A program made the translations under genes and the position numbers. A stretch of 64,000 nucleotides of DNA from Nitrospira sp. (GTDB lineage Bacteria; Nitrospirota; Nitrospiria; Nitrospirales; Nitrospiraceae), in assembly GCA_024998645.1 (NCBI GenBank), contig JACOEJ010000001.1, positions 40,506 to 104,505 on the forward strand, written 5' to 3'. Below the pieces are notes generated by a model that was not told where the DNA came from, made no database searches, and saw nothing but the letters and a program-made list of their open reading frames with translations. Shown here in pieces: positions 52,035-62,838 of the stretch; position 1 is the stretch's first letter; each line of letters opens with the position of its first letter.

Positions 52035-53159
52035 CTAGAGATCCCACCAGTTCAGCAGAATACTGCAAATCGCGTCGAACACGATCACCAGGAAAATCCC
52101 CTGGACCACACTGATCGTCGTATGACGTCCGACATCGTCCACCCCGCCGCGAATCTGGAATCCCTGGTAGCATCCGACCAGTGCAATGATAATGGCAAAA
52201 AACGGCGCCTTGGCGATCCCGATGAAAAAGTGCCGGACGGCGACCGCGTCTTCAAAGCGCGAGACAAACTCCGTAAAGCTGACATTCAACTGGCCCGAGG
52301 CGATCAGCATCCCCCCGAAGACTCCCAACACATCCGCGTACACCGTCAGCAACGGCAAAGCGATGACCAACGCCAGCGCCCGTGGAAGCACGAGCAGCGC
52401 CATCGGCGAAATGCCCAGCGTCCGCACGGCATCCAGCTCTTCCGTCACCTTCATGGTCCCGATCTCGGCCGCATAGGCCGATCCCGATCGCCCGGCAATC
52501 AGGATGGCCACGATCAATGGTGAAATCTCACGGAGCAACGAGATGCCCACCAGATCGACGATAAAAATGTTCGTCCCGAACTTTCGCAGCTGCTCGGCGC
52601 CCTGATAAGCAATCACCACGCCGATGAGAAACGTCAGCAACCCCGTGATCGGCAGGGCATTCACCCCGTCGATTTGCAGCATCCGTAAGAGAGAGCGCCA
52701 GCGCAGCGATCCCGGTCGACGCAGCACGCGCAGAAAGGCGACGGTGCTCTCGCCAAGAAAGGCGAGACCGCGACTACCGGACTCCAGTTGATGCCACGCG
52801 GCCCGACCCACTCGCTCAATCCATCCCCCTTGCCACCCTTGCGCAGGGACCATCCCGGACGCGCTCACCGACTGAGTCTCGACCATTTGGAGCAACGCAG
52901 CAAATTCCGGTGGCAGGCCTTGGAGAGACGACGTTCGTCCACCCCGACCGGCCGCACGGACGCTTTGATGCAAGAGCACCGCCCCGCCCGTATCCATCGC
53001 AGTAATCTTGCTCGCGTCATAGATCACCCCGCCCCTCTCGGGCCAGCCGAGCGCACCGGCCTGGTGTTCAAGGTCGGCGACATTCGGCAGAACCCACCGG
53101 CCGCGGCAATGCATCACGTTGTCCACGCGCTCGATCGATGCCTGCTGTTCCATCGTCAT
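52035..53159 (-). CDS. mlaE: MlaE-type permease with N-terminal STAS domain
   Basis: This 374-residue protein has an N-terminal STAS-like domain (~1-100; GVIYDASKITAMDTGGAVLLHQ) and a MlaE permease (~130-374; LPITGLLTFLIGVVIAYQGAEQLRKFG; ISLLREISPLIVAILIAGRSGSAYAAEIGTMKVTEELDA). The STAS domain, which in E. coli is the separate subunit MlaB, is fused here. Confidence 0.93.
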   Translation of the reverse strand: MTMEQQASIERVDNVMHCRGRWVLPNVADLEHQAGALGWPERGGVIYDASKITAMDTGGAVLLHQSVRAAGRGGRTSSLQGLPPEFAALLQMVETQSVSASGMVPAQGWQGGWIERVGRAAWHQLESGSRGLAFLGESTVAFLRVLRRPGSLRWRSLLRMLQIDGVNALPITGLLTFLIGVVIAYQGAEQLRKFGTNIFIVDLVGISLLREISPLIVAILIAGRSGSAYAAEIGTMKVTEELDAVRTLGISPMALLVLPRALALVIALPLLTVYADVLGVFGGMLIASGQLNVSFTEFVSRFEDAVAVRHFFIGIAKAPFFAIIIALVGCYQGFQIRGGVDDVGRHTTISVVQGIFLVIVFDAICSILLNWWDL

Positions 53160-53232
53160 ACTCGATTCACACCTCGTGTCACCCAGCCCCGCCGTCCGGC
53201 GCATCCCAGGCGCCGCACACCCTTCGCGCAGA

Positions 53233-55035
53233 TCAGTGCGTATCCATGATCGCTCTCAGCTCACTCCCGCTGATGACTTCCCGTTCCAGCAGGACCCGCG
53301 CACCTTCGACCAAGGCAGCTTTGCGCTGCTCGAGTAGCTGCGTCACCCGCTCGTACTGTTCGTCGATAATCCGCCGCACTTCACAATCGATCTCCCGGGC
53401 CGTCTCTTCGGAGTAGTCCCCTTTTTCAGAGGCTACCGGAATCTGGACGAACTGCGGCTGCCGTTCCCGTTCCAGCGTAATGGTGCCCAGTCTCTCGCTC
53501 ATTCCGTAGGCCTTCACCATGCTCTTGGCAATGTCCGTCGTTTTGACCAGATCGTTCTGCGCGCCGGTGGAGGCTTCGCCGAAGATCATTTCCTCGGCAA
53601 TCCGTCCCCCTAAGAGCACCGCAATCTTGTTCTCCAACTCGGACTTCGTCATCAGAAACCGGTCCTCTGTGGGCAGTTGCAGCGTGTACCCGAGCGCCGC
53701 CACGCCGCGAGGAATGATCGAGATTTTCTGCACCTGGTCCGAGCCCGGCAACGAGATCGCCACCAACGCATGACCGGTCTCATGATAGGCCACCCGTTCT
53801 TTTTCCATCTTATTGAGGACCCGATTCTTCTTTTCCAATCCGGCGATCACCCGTTCCACCGCTTCCTGCAACTCCGAAATCCCCACCAGGTCTTTGCCTC
53901 GCCGAACTGCCAGCAAGGCCGCCTCATTGATGATATTGGCCAGATCGGCGCCGGAGAACCCGGGCGTCATTGCCGCGATGTTCTCGAGATCCGCATCAGG
54001 ACCCAACGGCACCTGCTTGGCATGCACCAGGAGGATGGCCAGACGGCCGATCTTGTCCGGACGGTCCACGACGACGTGGCGATCGAACCGGCCGGCGCGC
54101 AAGAGCGCCGGATCGAGAATTTCCGGACGGTTGGTCGCCGCCATCAAGATGACGCCGATGCGCGGATCGAACCCGTCCATCTCAACCAGCAATTGATTGA
54201 GCGTCTGCTCGCGTTCTTCGTGGGCCATAGGCCCCATGCCCCGCGCTTTTCCCAACGCATCAAGTTCATCGATGAAGATGATGCAGGGCGCCTTCAGCTT
54301 CGCCTGTTCGAAGAGATCCCGCACGCGCGCCGCCCCCACTCCCACAAACATTTCCACAAACTCCGAGCCACTGATGCTGAAGAACGTCACCCCGGCTTCT
54401 CCGGCAACCGCCCGGGCCAACAGCGTCTTGCCGGTTCCCGGCGGGCCGACCAATAAGATGCCTTTGGGGATCTTTCCCCCCAGTCGGGTGAACTTCTCCG
54501 GAGTCTTGAGGAACTCAATCACCTCGCGGAGTTCCTCCTTCGCTTCGTCCACGCCTGCGACATCGGCAAAGGTAATCTTGATATCGGTCTCAGCGTAAAT
54601 CTTCGCTTTGGACTGGCCCACCTGCATAAAGCCACCCTGGGTCTGCCCCAACCGGCGAATGAAAAAATACCAAATGGCCCCGAAAATGGCGGCCGGAAGA
54701 ATCCAGGACAAGACATCACGCCAGAAGGTGGTCTCGATGACTCCGACGAACTTCACTCCGTGCTGATTCAACTCCCGAACGAGATCCTGATCTTCGACCC
54801 GAATGGTCGAAAACAGCTTCGGCTCCTTGGCATCGCCCTCCGGCTTAAGCGTCCCCGTCAAGGTGTGGCTGCCGACCGCAACCTCGGCAACTTTGCCGGC
54901 CACCACGAGCTGCCTGAATTCGCTGTAGGGAAGCTCTTCGATCTTCTGGAGAGCATGGATCAAGTCATGGACGAGGATCACCGCCCAGATGGCGAGGAAG
55001 ACGTACCAGATGGAAAAAGAGATTTTCTTATTCAT
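53233..55035 (-). CDS. ftsH: ATP-dependent zinc metalloprotease FtsH
   Basis: This 600-residue membrane protease has two transmembrane segments, Walker A GPPGTGKT (~197), Walker [12 protein letters not shown], the SRH region, and the zinc motif HETGH (~420) with a downstream Asp ligand. It removes misfolded membrane proteins. ATG 55035 overlaps the phosphoketolase stop codon. Such coupling to phosphoketolase is unusual and suggests a stress-specific second FtsH rather than the housekeeping copy. Confidence 0.95.
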   Translation of the reverse strand: MNKKISFSIWYVFLAIWAVILVHDLIHALQKIEELPYSEFRQLVVAGKVAEVAVGSHTLTGTLKPEGDAKEPKLFSTIRVEDQDLVRELNQHGVKFVGVIETTFWRDVLSWILPAAIFGAIWYFFIRRLGQTQGGFMQVGQSKAKIYAETDIKITFADVAGVDEAKEELREVIEFLKTPEKFTRLGGKIPKGILLVGPPGTGKTLLARAVAGEAGVTFFSISGSEFVEMFVGVGAARVRDLFEQAKLKAPCIIFIDELDALGKARGMGPMAHEEREQTLNQLLVEMDGFDPRIGVILMAATNRPEILDPALLRAGRFDRHVVVDRPDKIGRLAILLVHAKQVPLGPDADLENIAAMTPGFSGADLANIINEAALLAVRRGKDLVGISELQEAVERVIAGLEKKNRVLNKMEKERVAYHETGHALVAISLPGSDQVQKISIIPRGVAALGYTLQLPTEDRFLMTKSELENKIAVLLGGRIAEEMIFGEASTGAQNDLVKTTDIAKSMVKAYGMSERLGTITLERERQPQFVQIPVASEKGDYSEETAREIDCEVRRIIDEQYERVTQLLEQRKAALVEGARVLLEREVISGSELRAIMDTH

Positions 55036-57410
55036 CGCCGGGCTCCCGGCCATGTCCAATTGCGAATCTCCGGCAGGTCCTCGCCATGTTCGGTGATGTA
55101 TTGTTTGTGTTCGATGAGTTTGTCACGCATCGCCTGCCTCACATAATCGGCGCGGGACCCGTGCAATGGTACCCGGTCGATGACGTCCCCGGCCAGATGA
55201 AAGCGGTCCAGATCGTTCATCACCACCATGTCGAACGGGGTACTCGTCGTGCCTTCCTCCTTGTAGCCCCGCACATGTAAATTCCCATGGTTGGTTCGCC
55301 GGTACGTGAGCCGATGGATCAACCAGGGATAGCCATGGAACGCGAAGATGATCGGCTTATCGACGGTGAAGAGCGCATCGAACTCCTTGTCGCTCAGTCC
55401 ATTGGGATGCTCTCTGGTCGGTTGCAACTTCATGAGATCCACGACGTTGACGACCCGGACCCTCAATTCCGGCAGGTGCTCGTGCAGCAATGCGACCGCC
55501 GCCAGCGTTTCCATCGTCGGCACATCTCCGCAACAAGCCATGACCACGTCCGGTTCGCTGTCCTGGTCGTTGCTCGCCCACTCCCAAATGCCGATACCGG
55601 CCGTGCAATGTTTGATCGCGGAGTCCATGTCCAGCCACTGCGGCGCTGATTGCTTGCCGGCGACGATCACGTTGACGTGGTTGCGGCTGCGCAGGCAATG
55701 GTCCGTGACGGACAACAAGGTGTTGGCATCGGGCGGAAGAAAGACCCGGATCACCTCCGCCTTCTTATTGACGACGTGATCGATAAAACCGGGATCCTGA
55801 TGGCTGAACCCGTTATGGTCCTGCCGCCAGACGTGGGACGACAACAGATAATTGAGCGATGCGATCGGCCGCCGCCAGGGGATGTGGCGGCAGACCTTCA
55901 ACCATTTGGCATGCTGGTTGAACATCGAGTCGATAATGTGGATGAACGCCTCATAGCAGGAAAAGAATCCGTGCCGGCCGGTTAGAAGATAGCCCTCCAG
56001 CCACCCCTGGCACTGGTGCTCGCTGAGCATTTCCATCACCCGACCGTCCGGTGCCAGGTGATCGTCGTACGGATAGCGATCCGCCACCCAGGCGCGATCG
56101 GTCACCTCCAGGACATCCTGCCAGCGATTCGAGTTGTTCTCATCCGGGCTGAAGAGGCGGAAGTTGCGGCTGTCCATATTGATTTTCATCGTATCGCGCA
56201 GGAACTGTCCCATGAGACGGGTGGACTCCGCGTCAACCCCGCCCGGCTTGATCACCTTGACGGCGTACGTGCGGAAATCCGGCAGGCGCAAATCCTTGAG
56301 GAGGAGCCCGCCGTTGGTCTGGGGATTGGCGCTCATGCGACGCGCCTTCTTAGGTGCGAGCTCTGCGAGTTCCGGCTTGAGTCGTCCGGCCTTGTCGAAC
56401 AACTCCCTCGGTTTGTAGCTCTTCATCCACTTTTCAAGAATCTTGATGTGCCCCGGCTTACCCATATCGCCCATGGGCACCTGGTGAGAGCGCCAGTAAT
56501 CCTCCGCTCGCTTGCCATCGATCAACTTCGGACAGGTCCAGCCCTTCGGCGAGCGCAGGACGATCATCGGCCATCGCGGACGGCCGGTGAATCTTTTCGT
56601 GCGGGCTGCGCGCTGAATCTTCTTGATCTCCGCGACGACGGCATCCAGCGTAGCCGCCATGAGTTGATGCATCGTGCGGGGATCCCGCCCTTCGACGAAA
56701 TAGGGCCTGTAGCCGTACCCGCGAAACAGCTGATCCAGTTCCTCGTGGCTGATTCGGGCCAGGACCGTGGGATTCGCAATCTTGTATCCGTTCAGATGAA
56801 GGATGGGCAGTACCGCACCGTCCGTAGCGGGATTCAGAAACTTGTTCGAATGCCAACTCGTCGCAAGCGGACCGGTTTCCGCTTCGCCGTCGCCGACCAC
56901 GCAAGCGGCAATAAGGTCGGGATTGTCGAACACGGCCCCATAGGCATGCGACAACGAATACCCTAACTCGCCGCCTTCATGGATGGAACCCGGCGTTTCC
57001 GGCGCCACGTGACTCGGGATACCGCCGGGAAATGAAAACTGTTTAAAAAGCCGCTTCATCCCCGTTTCGTCCTGCGAGATGTTCGGATAGACCTCGCTGT
57101 AGGTGCCTTCCAGATAGGCATTCGCCACAATTCCAGGACCGCCGTGCCCCGGACCGGTGATATTGATCATATCCAGGTCGTGCTGCGTGATCACCCGGTT
57201 CAAATGCATATAGATAAAGTTGAGCCCCGGCGTGGTTCCCCAGTGCCCCAATAGCCGCGGCTTGATGTGCGCACGCGTCAGCGGCTTCTTCAGGAGCGGG
57301 TTATCGTAGAGATAGATCTTACCGACCGACAGGTAGTTCGCCGCCCGCCAATAGGCATCCATCTTCTTGAGCAGATCCTGTTTGAGCGGTTTCTTCTTTG
57401 TCAGCAGCAT
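55032..57410 (-). CDS. xfp: xylulose-5-phosphate/fructose-6-phosphate phosphoketolase
   Basis: This 792-residue thiamine-diphosphate enzyme has the N-terminal phrase [46 protein letters not shown], and the ThDP motif [13 protein letters not shown]. It splits sugar phosphates to acetyl phosphate plus a triose or tetrose phosphate. Acetate kinase lies directly upstream in the operon and would turn acetyl phosphate into ATP. Length and order match the family. GTGAGAAG precedes ATG 57410. Confidence 0.96.
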   Translation of the reverse strand: MLLTKKKPLKQDLLKKMDAYWRAANYLSVGKIYLYDNPLLKKPLTRAHIKPRLLGHWGTTPGLNFIYMHLNRVITQHDLDMINITGPGHGGPGIVANAYLEGTYSEVYPNISQDETGMKRLFKQFSFPGGIPSHVAPETPGSIHEGGELGYSLSHAYGAVFDNPDLIAACVVGDGEAETGPLATSWHSNKFLNPATDGAVLPILHLNGYKIANPTVLARISHEELDQLFRGYGYRPYFVEGRDPRTMHQLMAATLDAVVAEIKKIQRAARTKRFTGRPRWPMIVLRSPKGWTCPKLIDGKRAEDYWRSHQVPMGDMGKPGHIKILEKWMKSYKPRELFDKAGRLKPELAELAPKKARRMSANPQTNGGLLLKDLRLPDFRTYAVKVIKPGGVDAESTRLMGQFLRDTMKINMDSRNFRLFSPDENNSNRWQDVLEVTDRAWVADRYPYDDHLAPDGRVMEMLSEHQCQGWLEGYLLTGRHGFFSCYEAFIHIIDSMFNQHAKWLKVCRHIPWRRPIASLNYLLSSHVWRQDHNGFSHQDPGFIDHVVNKKAEVIRVFLPPDANTLLSVTDHCLRSRNHVNVIVAGKQSAPQWLDMDSAIKHCTAGIGIWEWASNDQDSEPDVVMACCGDVPTMETLAAVALLHEHLPELRVRVVNVVDLMKLQPTREHPNGLSDKEFDALFTVDKPIIFAFHGYPWLIHRLTYRRTNHGNLHVRGYKEEGTTSTPFDMVVMNDLDRFHLAGDVIDRVPLHGSRADYVRQAMRDKLIEHKQYITEHGEDLPEIRNWTWPGARR

Positions 57411-57426
57411 CGTCTTCTCACCGCTC

Positions 57427-58632
57427 CTATCCCGTCTTAGCCAGTAACGGAAGCACGGATTGCGCAATCTCACGCTCTTCATCCGTATGGATGACACGCA
57501 CGCTCACCCGGCCACCCTCTGTCGAAATCACTGCGTCATTGATCCCGTTGCGCCGGGCATCAATCGTGATGCCGAGAAACCCCAAACCCTCACAAATCCT
57601 GGTGCGGACGACCGGCGAGTGCTCGCCGATTCCGGCACTGAACACCAAGGTGTCCACACCGCCTAACGCGGCGGCCAACGCGCCGATGGCTTTCTTCGCC
57701 TGATAACAAAACAGCGCGACCGCTTCGGCGGCCCGCGGGTCATGCTCCTCCAGGGCGAGTAAATCGCGTATATCAGAACTGCTCTCCGACAGGCCGAGCA
57801 GGCCGGACTCTGAATTGACCATCGTGTGGAATTGCTCCACGGTCAGGCCTTCCGTTCTCGTGAGATAGGACATCAATCCCGGGTCGAGATCGCCAGAGCG
57901 CCGGCTCATAGGCAGACCCGAAGTCGGCGTGAACCCCATGGTCGTCTCGATGCTCTTCCCGCCCAGCACCGCCGTCATGCTGGCCCCGTTGCCCAGATGC
58001 GCGAGAATGATCCGCCCCTCGGCCTCCCCCTGCTTGCCGATTCTGGCCAACTCCTTCATCAGGAACGCATAGGATAGTCCGTGAAAGCCGTACCGTTGGA
58101 TGCCCAGCTTGTCATACCTTCTCGGGATCGCCAGCAGGTGAGCCACGCGCGGCATGTCGCGATGAAAGGCCGTGTCGAAACAGGCGATTTGAGGCACCCG
58201 TGGATAACGCCGGCTGAACACTTCCATGAGACCGATTTCTGCCGGCAGATGTTCCGGATCATAGGGGCTGATTCGCCGCAACTCAGCGATCAATGCCGGA
58301 GTCACCGGCTCAGGCTGGCTGTACTTCATACCGCCATGGACAATGCGATGCCCCGCAGCCAGCAGAGCGGATGCACCGACTCGTTGCTCAATCCGATCCA
58401 GTAGAGGCTCGACACAGGCCGCATGATCAGCCCCCTGTATCGCGATCTGCTCTGTCCGGCTGCTCAGGACATCCGTCATCGACAGCCGGGTGCCGGGCAA
58501 TCCGATGCGTTCGACCTGACCTTCCATGAGACGACGCAGCGGCGGCTTAGCCTCAAACAACGCCAGCTTGATACTGGACGAACCGGCATTGATCGCCAGA
58601 ATTCCAGGAGCCGGCTGAGGCAATGACGACAT
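57427..58632 (-). CDS. ackA: acetate kinase
   Basis: This 401-residue enzyme has [63 protein letters not shown] and [17 protein letters not shown]. It converts acetyl phosphate and ADP to acetate and ATP. ATG 58632 overlaps the stop of the upstream HAD gene (TGATG). Confidence 0.96.
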   Translation of the reverse strand: MSSLPQPAPGILAINAGSSSIKLALFEAKPPLRRLMEGQVERIGLPGTRLSMTDVLSSRTEQIAIQGADHAACVEPLLDRIEQRVGASALLAAGHRIVHGGMKYSQPEPVTPALIAELRRISPYDPEHLPAEIGLMEVFSRRYPRVPQIACFDTAFHRDMPRVAHLLAIPRRYDKLGIQRYGFHGLSYAFLMKELARIGKQGEAEGRIILAHLGNGASMTAVLGGKSIETTMGFTPTSGLPMSRRSGDLDPGLMSYLTRTEGLTVEQFHTMVNSESGLLGLSESSSDIRDLLALEEHDPRAAEAVALFCYQAKKAIGALAAALGGVDTLVFSAGIGEHSPVVRTRICEGLGFLGITIDARRNGINDAVISTEGGRVSVRVIHTDEEREIAQSVLPLLAKTG

Positions 58633-59318
58633 CAGGCCCTCCTCTGAAGTGAGGCAGGCAACACCGAACAATCATGGTCGAGCAAGTCACCGATACGCTC
58701 GACCGTCACATCCGGCGACGGATAACGGCCCGGCAGCTGCGGATCCAACGCATAGTGCCCCTGGCGCGGAAGCACGGTCGTCACCCGTGAGCCCCAGGAT
58801 TTTTTCACCGCAGTGAGAATACGTAATTTGTCATCGATCAGCACGTACTGCTGAGCCGGATACCGTTGCGCCACATCGCGTAACTCCTGCTCCTTATGCA
58901 CATAAATCAATACATTCCCCTCAACGGCTTCAAACAATCCCGACCGCTCGACTTTCCTGGGCTGAAACACCGCGTCACCATCGGAAAGAATGACGACCTT
59001 GCCCCACCGCTTGACATGTTCCACGACTGCCAGCGCCTTCGGGTAAAGCCGGTCGGCAAACGGATAATGAATCATGAAGCGAGAGACCGTTAACAGATGG
59101 GGGTCATGGGGATACTCGATGCGGTACTGTTGCAGAGCGCCTAAATAGTCTGCGTAGCCCAGCTTGGCCCGTAACTGTTCGAAAATGATCCAATAGCGTT
59201 GCTGACGCTCGTGCCCGACCTCCTGATCAAGGTAATCCGCGAGATCTTCTGTGACCCGATCGTTGTCCAGCAGCGTGTTATCGACATCAAACAGAAACAC
59301 CATGTCTGATGACGACAT
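58632..59318 (-). CDS. HAD-family phosphatase
   Basis: This 228-residue protein has motif I FLFDVDNTLLDND, motif II VILSDGD and motif III/IV VLIDDKLRI, as in the small HAD group that includes phosphoserine/phosphoglycolate-like phosphatases. The substrate is unknown; in an operon with phosphoketolase it may remove toxic sugar-phosphate by-products. GGGAG precedes ATG. It heads the ackA-xfp-ftsH-mla operon. Confidence 0.85.
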   Translation of the reverse strand: MSSSDMVFLFDVDNTLLDNDRVTEDLADYLDQEVGHERQQRYWIIFEQLRAKLGYADYLGALQQYRIEYPHDPHLLTVSRFMIHYPFADRLYPKALAVVEHVKRWGKVVILSDGDAVFQPRKVERSGLFEAVEGNVLIYVHKEQELRDVAQRYPAQQYVLIDDKLRILTAVKKSWGSRVTTVLPRQGHYALDPQLPGRYPSPDVTVERIGDLLDHDCSVLPASLQRRA

Positions 59319-59411
59319 AACGAACTCCCTCTCAGACGTAAAGACCCGATACCATGAACCTATCGTCCTTCCAAACTATCAGCCATGGCAGAACTTCGCA
59401 TTGTGGAAGAG

Positions 59412-59427
59412 TGCAAGCAAAAGACCG
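59412..59427 (-). promoter_or_regulatory. putative sigma-54 promoter for HAD-ackA-xfp-ftsH
   Basis: Minus reading CGGTCTTTTGCTTGCA: GG/GC spacing correct, TTGCA perfect, -24 side weak. Predicted start near 59401. Confidence 0.5.
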
Positions 59428-59511
59428 GAATGGCTGACAAGAGCAATTCTGTCTCTCAGTAGTCAATTCCAGCAGTTGCCGGAGACCGATACAGATCGAA
59501 CCCTCTCAACA

Positions 59512-59526
59512 GGGGAGCCTCTCCCC
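59512..59526. terminator. short GC hairpin after the RND pump gene
   Basis: GGGGAG-CCT-CTCCCC, perfect 6-bp stem, no U-tract. Confidence 0.35.
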
Positions 59527-59542
59527 AGCACTCTTTGACGAG

Positions 59543-59561
59543 CTGTAGCGGAATGCGTCAG
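59543..59561 (-). promoter_or_regulatory. putative sigma-54 activator palindrome
   Basis: Minus reading CTGACGCATTCCGCTACAG, 13 of 19 matches to the site at 24434, centred ~139 bp before the -12. Confidence 0.5.
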
Positions 59562-59628
59562 TCTCTAAATAATGAACCTTCCGCTCCGACGACGCAACGG
59601 AGGCCGTTTCCTGCCCTGGGTCAGACTT

Positions 59629-62600
59629 TCAGAGGGCACCGGCGGGCACAACAGAGCGCCGCTGCACATGGTAGTACAGCAACGGGATGACGATGAGCGT
59701 GAGCAAGGTCGAAGCCCCCACGCCGAACAGCAGCGACACGGCTAACCCTTGGAAGATGGGATCGAGGATGATCACGAACGCGCCGACCATCAGCGCGGCG
59801 GCCGTCAACAAAATAGGTCTGGTGCGGATCGCACCGGCCGTGATGACGGCTTCCAGCAACGGCACTCCCGCCTGTTCCTGCAACTGGATAAAGTCCACCA
59901 GCAGAATGGAGTTCCTCACGATGATACCGGCAAGCGCAATGAAGCCGATCATGGAGGTCGCGGTGAAATAGGAACCAGTGAGCCAGTGGCCCGGCAGAAT
60001 CCCGATGAGCGTGAGCGGGATCGGCGCCATGATGATGACCGGCGTGAGAAACGATTGGAACTGACCGACGATCAACAGATAGATCAGCAGCATCGCCACT
60101 GCGAATGCGATGCCCATGTCGCGGAACGTTTCATAGGTGATCTGCCACTCCCCGTCCCATTTCATCGCCAGCTTCTCTTCCGACCAGGGTTGTGACGTGT
60201 AATACTGCTCCACTTGATAGCCCTCTGGCGGCCGATACCCTTCCAGTTTCTTTCCGACACCGAGCACCCCATAGACGGGGCTTTCGGCCTTCTCCGCGCC
60301 GGGGCCACCCACATCGGCCACGATATAGACCACCGGCTTCTGATTCTTGTGATAGATCGCCTTCTCCAGCCTCGTCTGCTCCATGGTCAGGAGCTCGGAC
60401 AGTTGCACCATCCCGCCGGTATTCGTCCGCAGGCCGATCTCCCCGATGTGCTCAAGTCCGGTCCGCTCGGCCAAGGGCAGCCGCAACACGATTTGCACCG
60501 GGCTTTTTTCCTGGGGGATGTGGACCAATCCGATCTTCGTACCTTCCAAGGCCATCCGCAACGTATGCACAATTTCCTCGGACGGAATGCCGGCCAGCGC
60601 CGCCTTTGCATGATCAACGGTAAACAGGTACTTCACCTGATCGGCTTCAATATAGTCGTCGACATCAACAACCCCGATCGTAGATTCCATCAACGCCCGG
60701 ATCTCCCGCGCGACAGCGAGTTGCCGGCCATAATCAGGTCCGTATATTTCAGCCACCAGCACCGATTGCACGGGAGGCCCCGGCGGGACTTCGACGACTT
60801 TCACATTGGCCCCGTACGGACGGGCAATCTTCTGCACCTGCGGACGCAGCCGTTGCGCGATCTGATGACTTTGCGCGGAACGCAGACCCTTCGCCACCAG
60901 GTTGATTTGGATATCGGCCTCATGCGGCTGCTCCCGCAGATAATAGTGGCGGACCAATCCATTGAAGTTGAACGGCGAAGCCGTGCCGACATAGGCCTGA
61001 TAGTCCCGCACCTCCGGAACGGTGCTCACGTAGCGGCCGAGCGCCTGCGTGACTCGTGCCGTTTCCTCCAGCGTCGTGCCTTCCGGCATATCCACCACCA
61101 GCTGCAATTCGCTCTTGTTGTCGAACGGCATCATCTTCACCACCACATGCCGGGTATAGAACAATAAGCAGGATCCGACCAGCAGCAGCGCAACGCCCCC
61201 CAAGAACGCATAGGCCAGAATCGGATGAACCAGCAGCGGCGACAGCACTCGCCGGTAGAAGCGAGCGATCAGCCCCTGATCATCCGTTTCATGATCGATC
61301 CCTTTCACGACGGATCCCGGTCGATAGCAGGTCTGGCAAAACCAGGGAATGACGATGAACGCGACGAGCAGCGAAAAGAACATGGCAATGGAGGCATTCA
61401 CCGGAATCGGCCGCATGTAGGGGCCCATCAATCCTGACACGAACGCCATCGGAAGCAGCGCTGCGATGACCGTGAACGTAGCCAGAATCGTGGGATTTCC
61501 GACTTCGTCGACCGCATAGATCGACGCTTCCTGGTGGGGCTTCAGGCGCAACGTCAAATGGCGGTAGGTGTTCTCGACCACGACGATTGCATCGTCCACC
61601 AGGATGCCGATGGAGAAAATCAGCGCAAAGAGCGTGACCCGATTGATCGTGTACCCGATGAGCATGGAAGTGAACAGGGTCAATGCCAGCGTCAGCGGAA
61701 TCGCCAGCGAGACGACAATAGCCGGGCGAAACCCCAGCGTCAGTCCGAGAAAAGCCACGACCGCGGCCACCGCAATGAAGAGATGCCAGAGCAACTCGTC
61801 GGCCTTCTCGCGGGCCGTCTCCCCGTAGTCGCGCGTCACCGTGACGCGTACATCGGCAGGAACAGTCACCCCCTTCATATCCTCAACCTTGCGGATGACG
61901 TTCTCGGCCACGGTGACGGCATTCGTCCCGCCCTGCTTGGCAATCGCCACGGTCACGGCGGGGCTTTGCTCCAGATCGCGCGCCCCGAACCAGACATACT
62001 GCTTCGCCTCATTCGGTCCGTCGGTCACTTCAGCCACCTGCCGGAGATAGACCGGACGTTGCTCATTGATACCAACGACTAAAGATTCCAGATCCGCACG
62101 GGATCGAAGGAATCGCCCCGTTTCCACCAGGAAACTCTGATTGCGGCTATCGAACCGGCCCGTCGGCAAGGCCCGATTCTCGCCGCGGATCACGCCGGCC
62201 ACCTGCAACGGGGTCAGGCCATAGGCTTTCAATCGCGTCGGATCGATCTGTACTCCGAGTTCGCGCGCCCGCCCCCCGACGATGAAGCCGTTGGAAGTCC
62301 CCGGCACTTTCTTGGTCTCTTCCAACACCTGCTCGGCCAGTCGATGGAGTTCAAACTCGCCGTATCGCTGGCTCGACAGTGTGACGGTCACGATCGGCAC
62401 GTCGTTGACGTCTTTCGGCTTCACCAGAAAGGGCTCGGCTCCCGGCGGCAGAAGATCCTGGTTCGACATCAACTTGTCATACAGGTCGACCAGACTCTGC
62501 TCCATCGGCTGGCCGACGTAGAACCGCACGATGATCAGTGCGCCGCCGGGGCGCGAGGTCGAATAGACGTACTCCACGCCTTTGATCTCGGAGATTTTGC

Positions 62601-62829
62601 GCTCGAAGGGCTTGGTCAGCTGTTCTTCGACGATCTTGGCGGAGGCGCCGGGAAAGGATAGCCACACGTCGGCCATCGGGACGACGATCTGCGGCTCTTC
62701 TTCGCGAGGGGTGACGATGATGGCAAACAGGCCCAGCAACAACGCCGCCAGCATGATCAGGGGCGTCAGCTTGCTCCCGATAAACAGAGCCGCGATCCGA
62801 CCACTGAGCCCTGGGCGATACTGGTCCAT
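59629..62829 (-). CDS. RND-family multidrug/solute efflux permease
   Basis: This 1066-residue pump has the RND plan: N-terminal helix (TPLIMLAALLLGLFAIIV), two large periplasmic loops, and twelve membrane segments, with the charged TM4 sequence GILVDDAIVVVENTYRH and the C-terminal helix group GMIVRNSILLVDF-type. It belongs to the HAE/NFE branch, close to solute and drug exporters rather than CusA (no Met triad seen). It works with the adaptor encoded upstream. No outer-membrane channel gene is in the window. Confidence 0.92.
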   Translation of the reverse strand: MDQYRPGLSGRIAALFIGSKLTPLIMLAALLLGLFAIIVTPREEEPQIVVPMADVWLSFPGASAKIVEEQLTKPFERKISEIKGVEYVYSTSRPGGALIIVRFYVGQPMEQSLVDLYDKLMSNQDLLPPGAEPFLVKPKDVNDVPIVTVTLSSQRYGEFELHRLAEQVLEETKKVPGTSNGFIVGGRARELGVQIDPTRLKAYGLTPLQVAGVIRGENRALPTGRFDSRNQSFLVETGRFLRSRADLESLVVGINEQRPVYLRQVAEVTDGPNEAKQYVWFGARDLEQSPAVTVAIAKQGGTNAVTVAENVIRKVEDMKGVTVPADVRVTVTRDYGETAREKADELLWHLFIAVAAVVAFLGLTLGFRPAIVVSLAIPLTLALTLFTSMLIGYTINRVTLFALIFSIGILVDDAIVVVENTYRHLTLRLKPHQEASIYAVDEVGNPTILATFTVIAALLPMAFVSGLMGPYMRPIPVNASIAMFFSLLVAFIVIPWFCQTCYRPGSVVKGIDHETDDQGLIARFYRRVLSPLLVHPILAYAFLGGVALLLVGSCLLFYTRHVVVKMMPFDNKSELQLVVDMPEGTTLEETARVTQALGRYVSTVPEVRDYQAYVGTASPFNFNGLVRHYYLREQPHEADIQINLVAKGLRSAQSHQIAQRLRPQVQKIARPYGANVKVVEVPPGPPVQSVLVAEIYGPDYGRQLAVAREIRALMESTIGVVDVDDYIEADQVKYLFTVDHAKAALAGIPSEEIVHTLRMALEGTKIGLVHIPQEKSPVQIVLRLPLAERTGLEHIGEIGLRTNTGGMVQLSELLTMEQTRLEKAIYHKNQKPVVYIVADVGGPGAEKAESPVYGVLGVGKKLEGYRPPEGYQVEQYYTSQPWSEEKLAMKWDGEWQITYETFRDMGIAFAVAMLLIYLLIVGQFQSFLTPVIIMAPIPLTLIGILPGHWLTGSYFTATSMIGFIALAGIIVRNSILLVDFIQLQEQAGVPLLEAVITAGAIRTRPILLTAAALMVGAFVIILDPIFQGLAVSLLFGVGASTLLTLIVIPLLYYHVQRRSVVPAGAL

Positions 62830-62838
62830 AGAAATCAG

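Larger units (their letters stand above)
59319..59628. other. 310-base interval with control region of the ackA-xfp operon
   Basis: No gene. It contains a putative sigma-54 promoter (59412), an activator palindrome (59543) and a GGGGAG-CCT-CTCCCC hairpin at 59512-59526. The hairpin lies 100 bases after the RND stop codon and may end that transcript. Confidence 0.45.
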
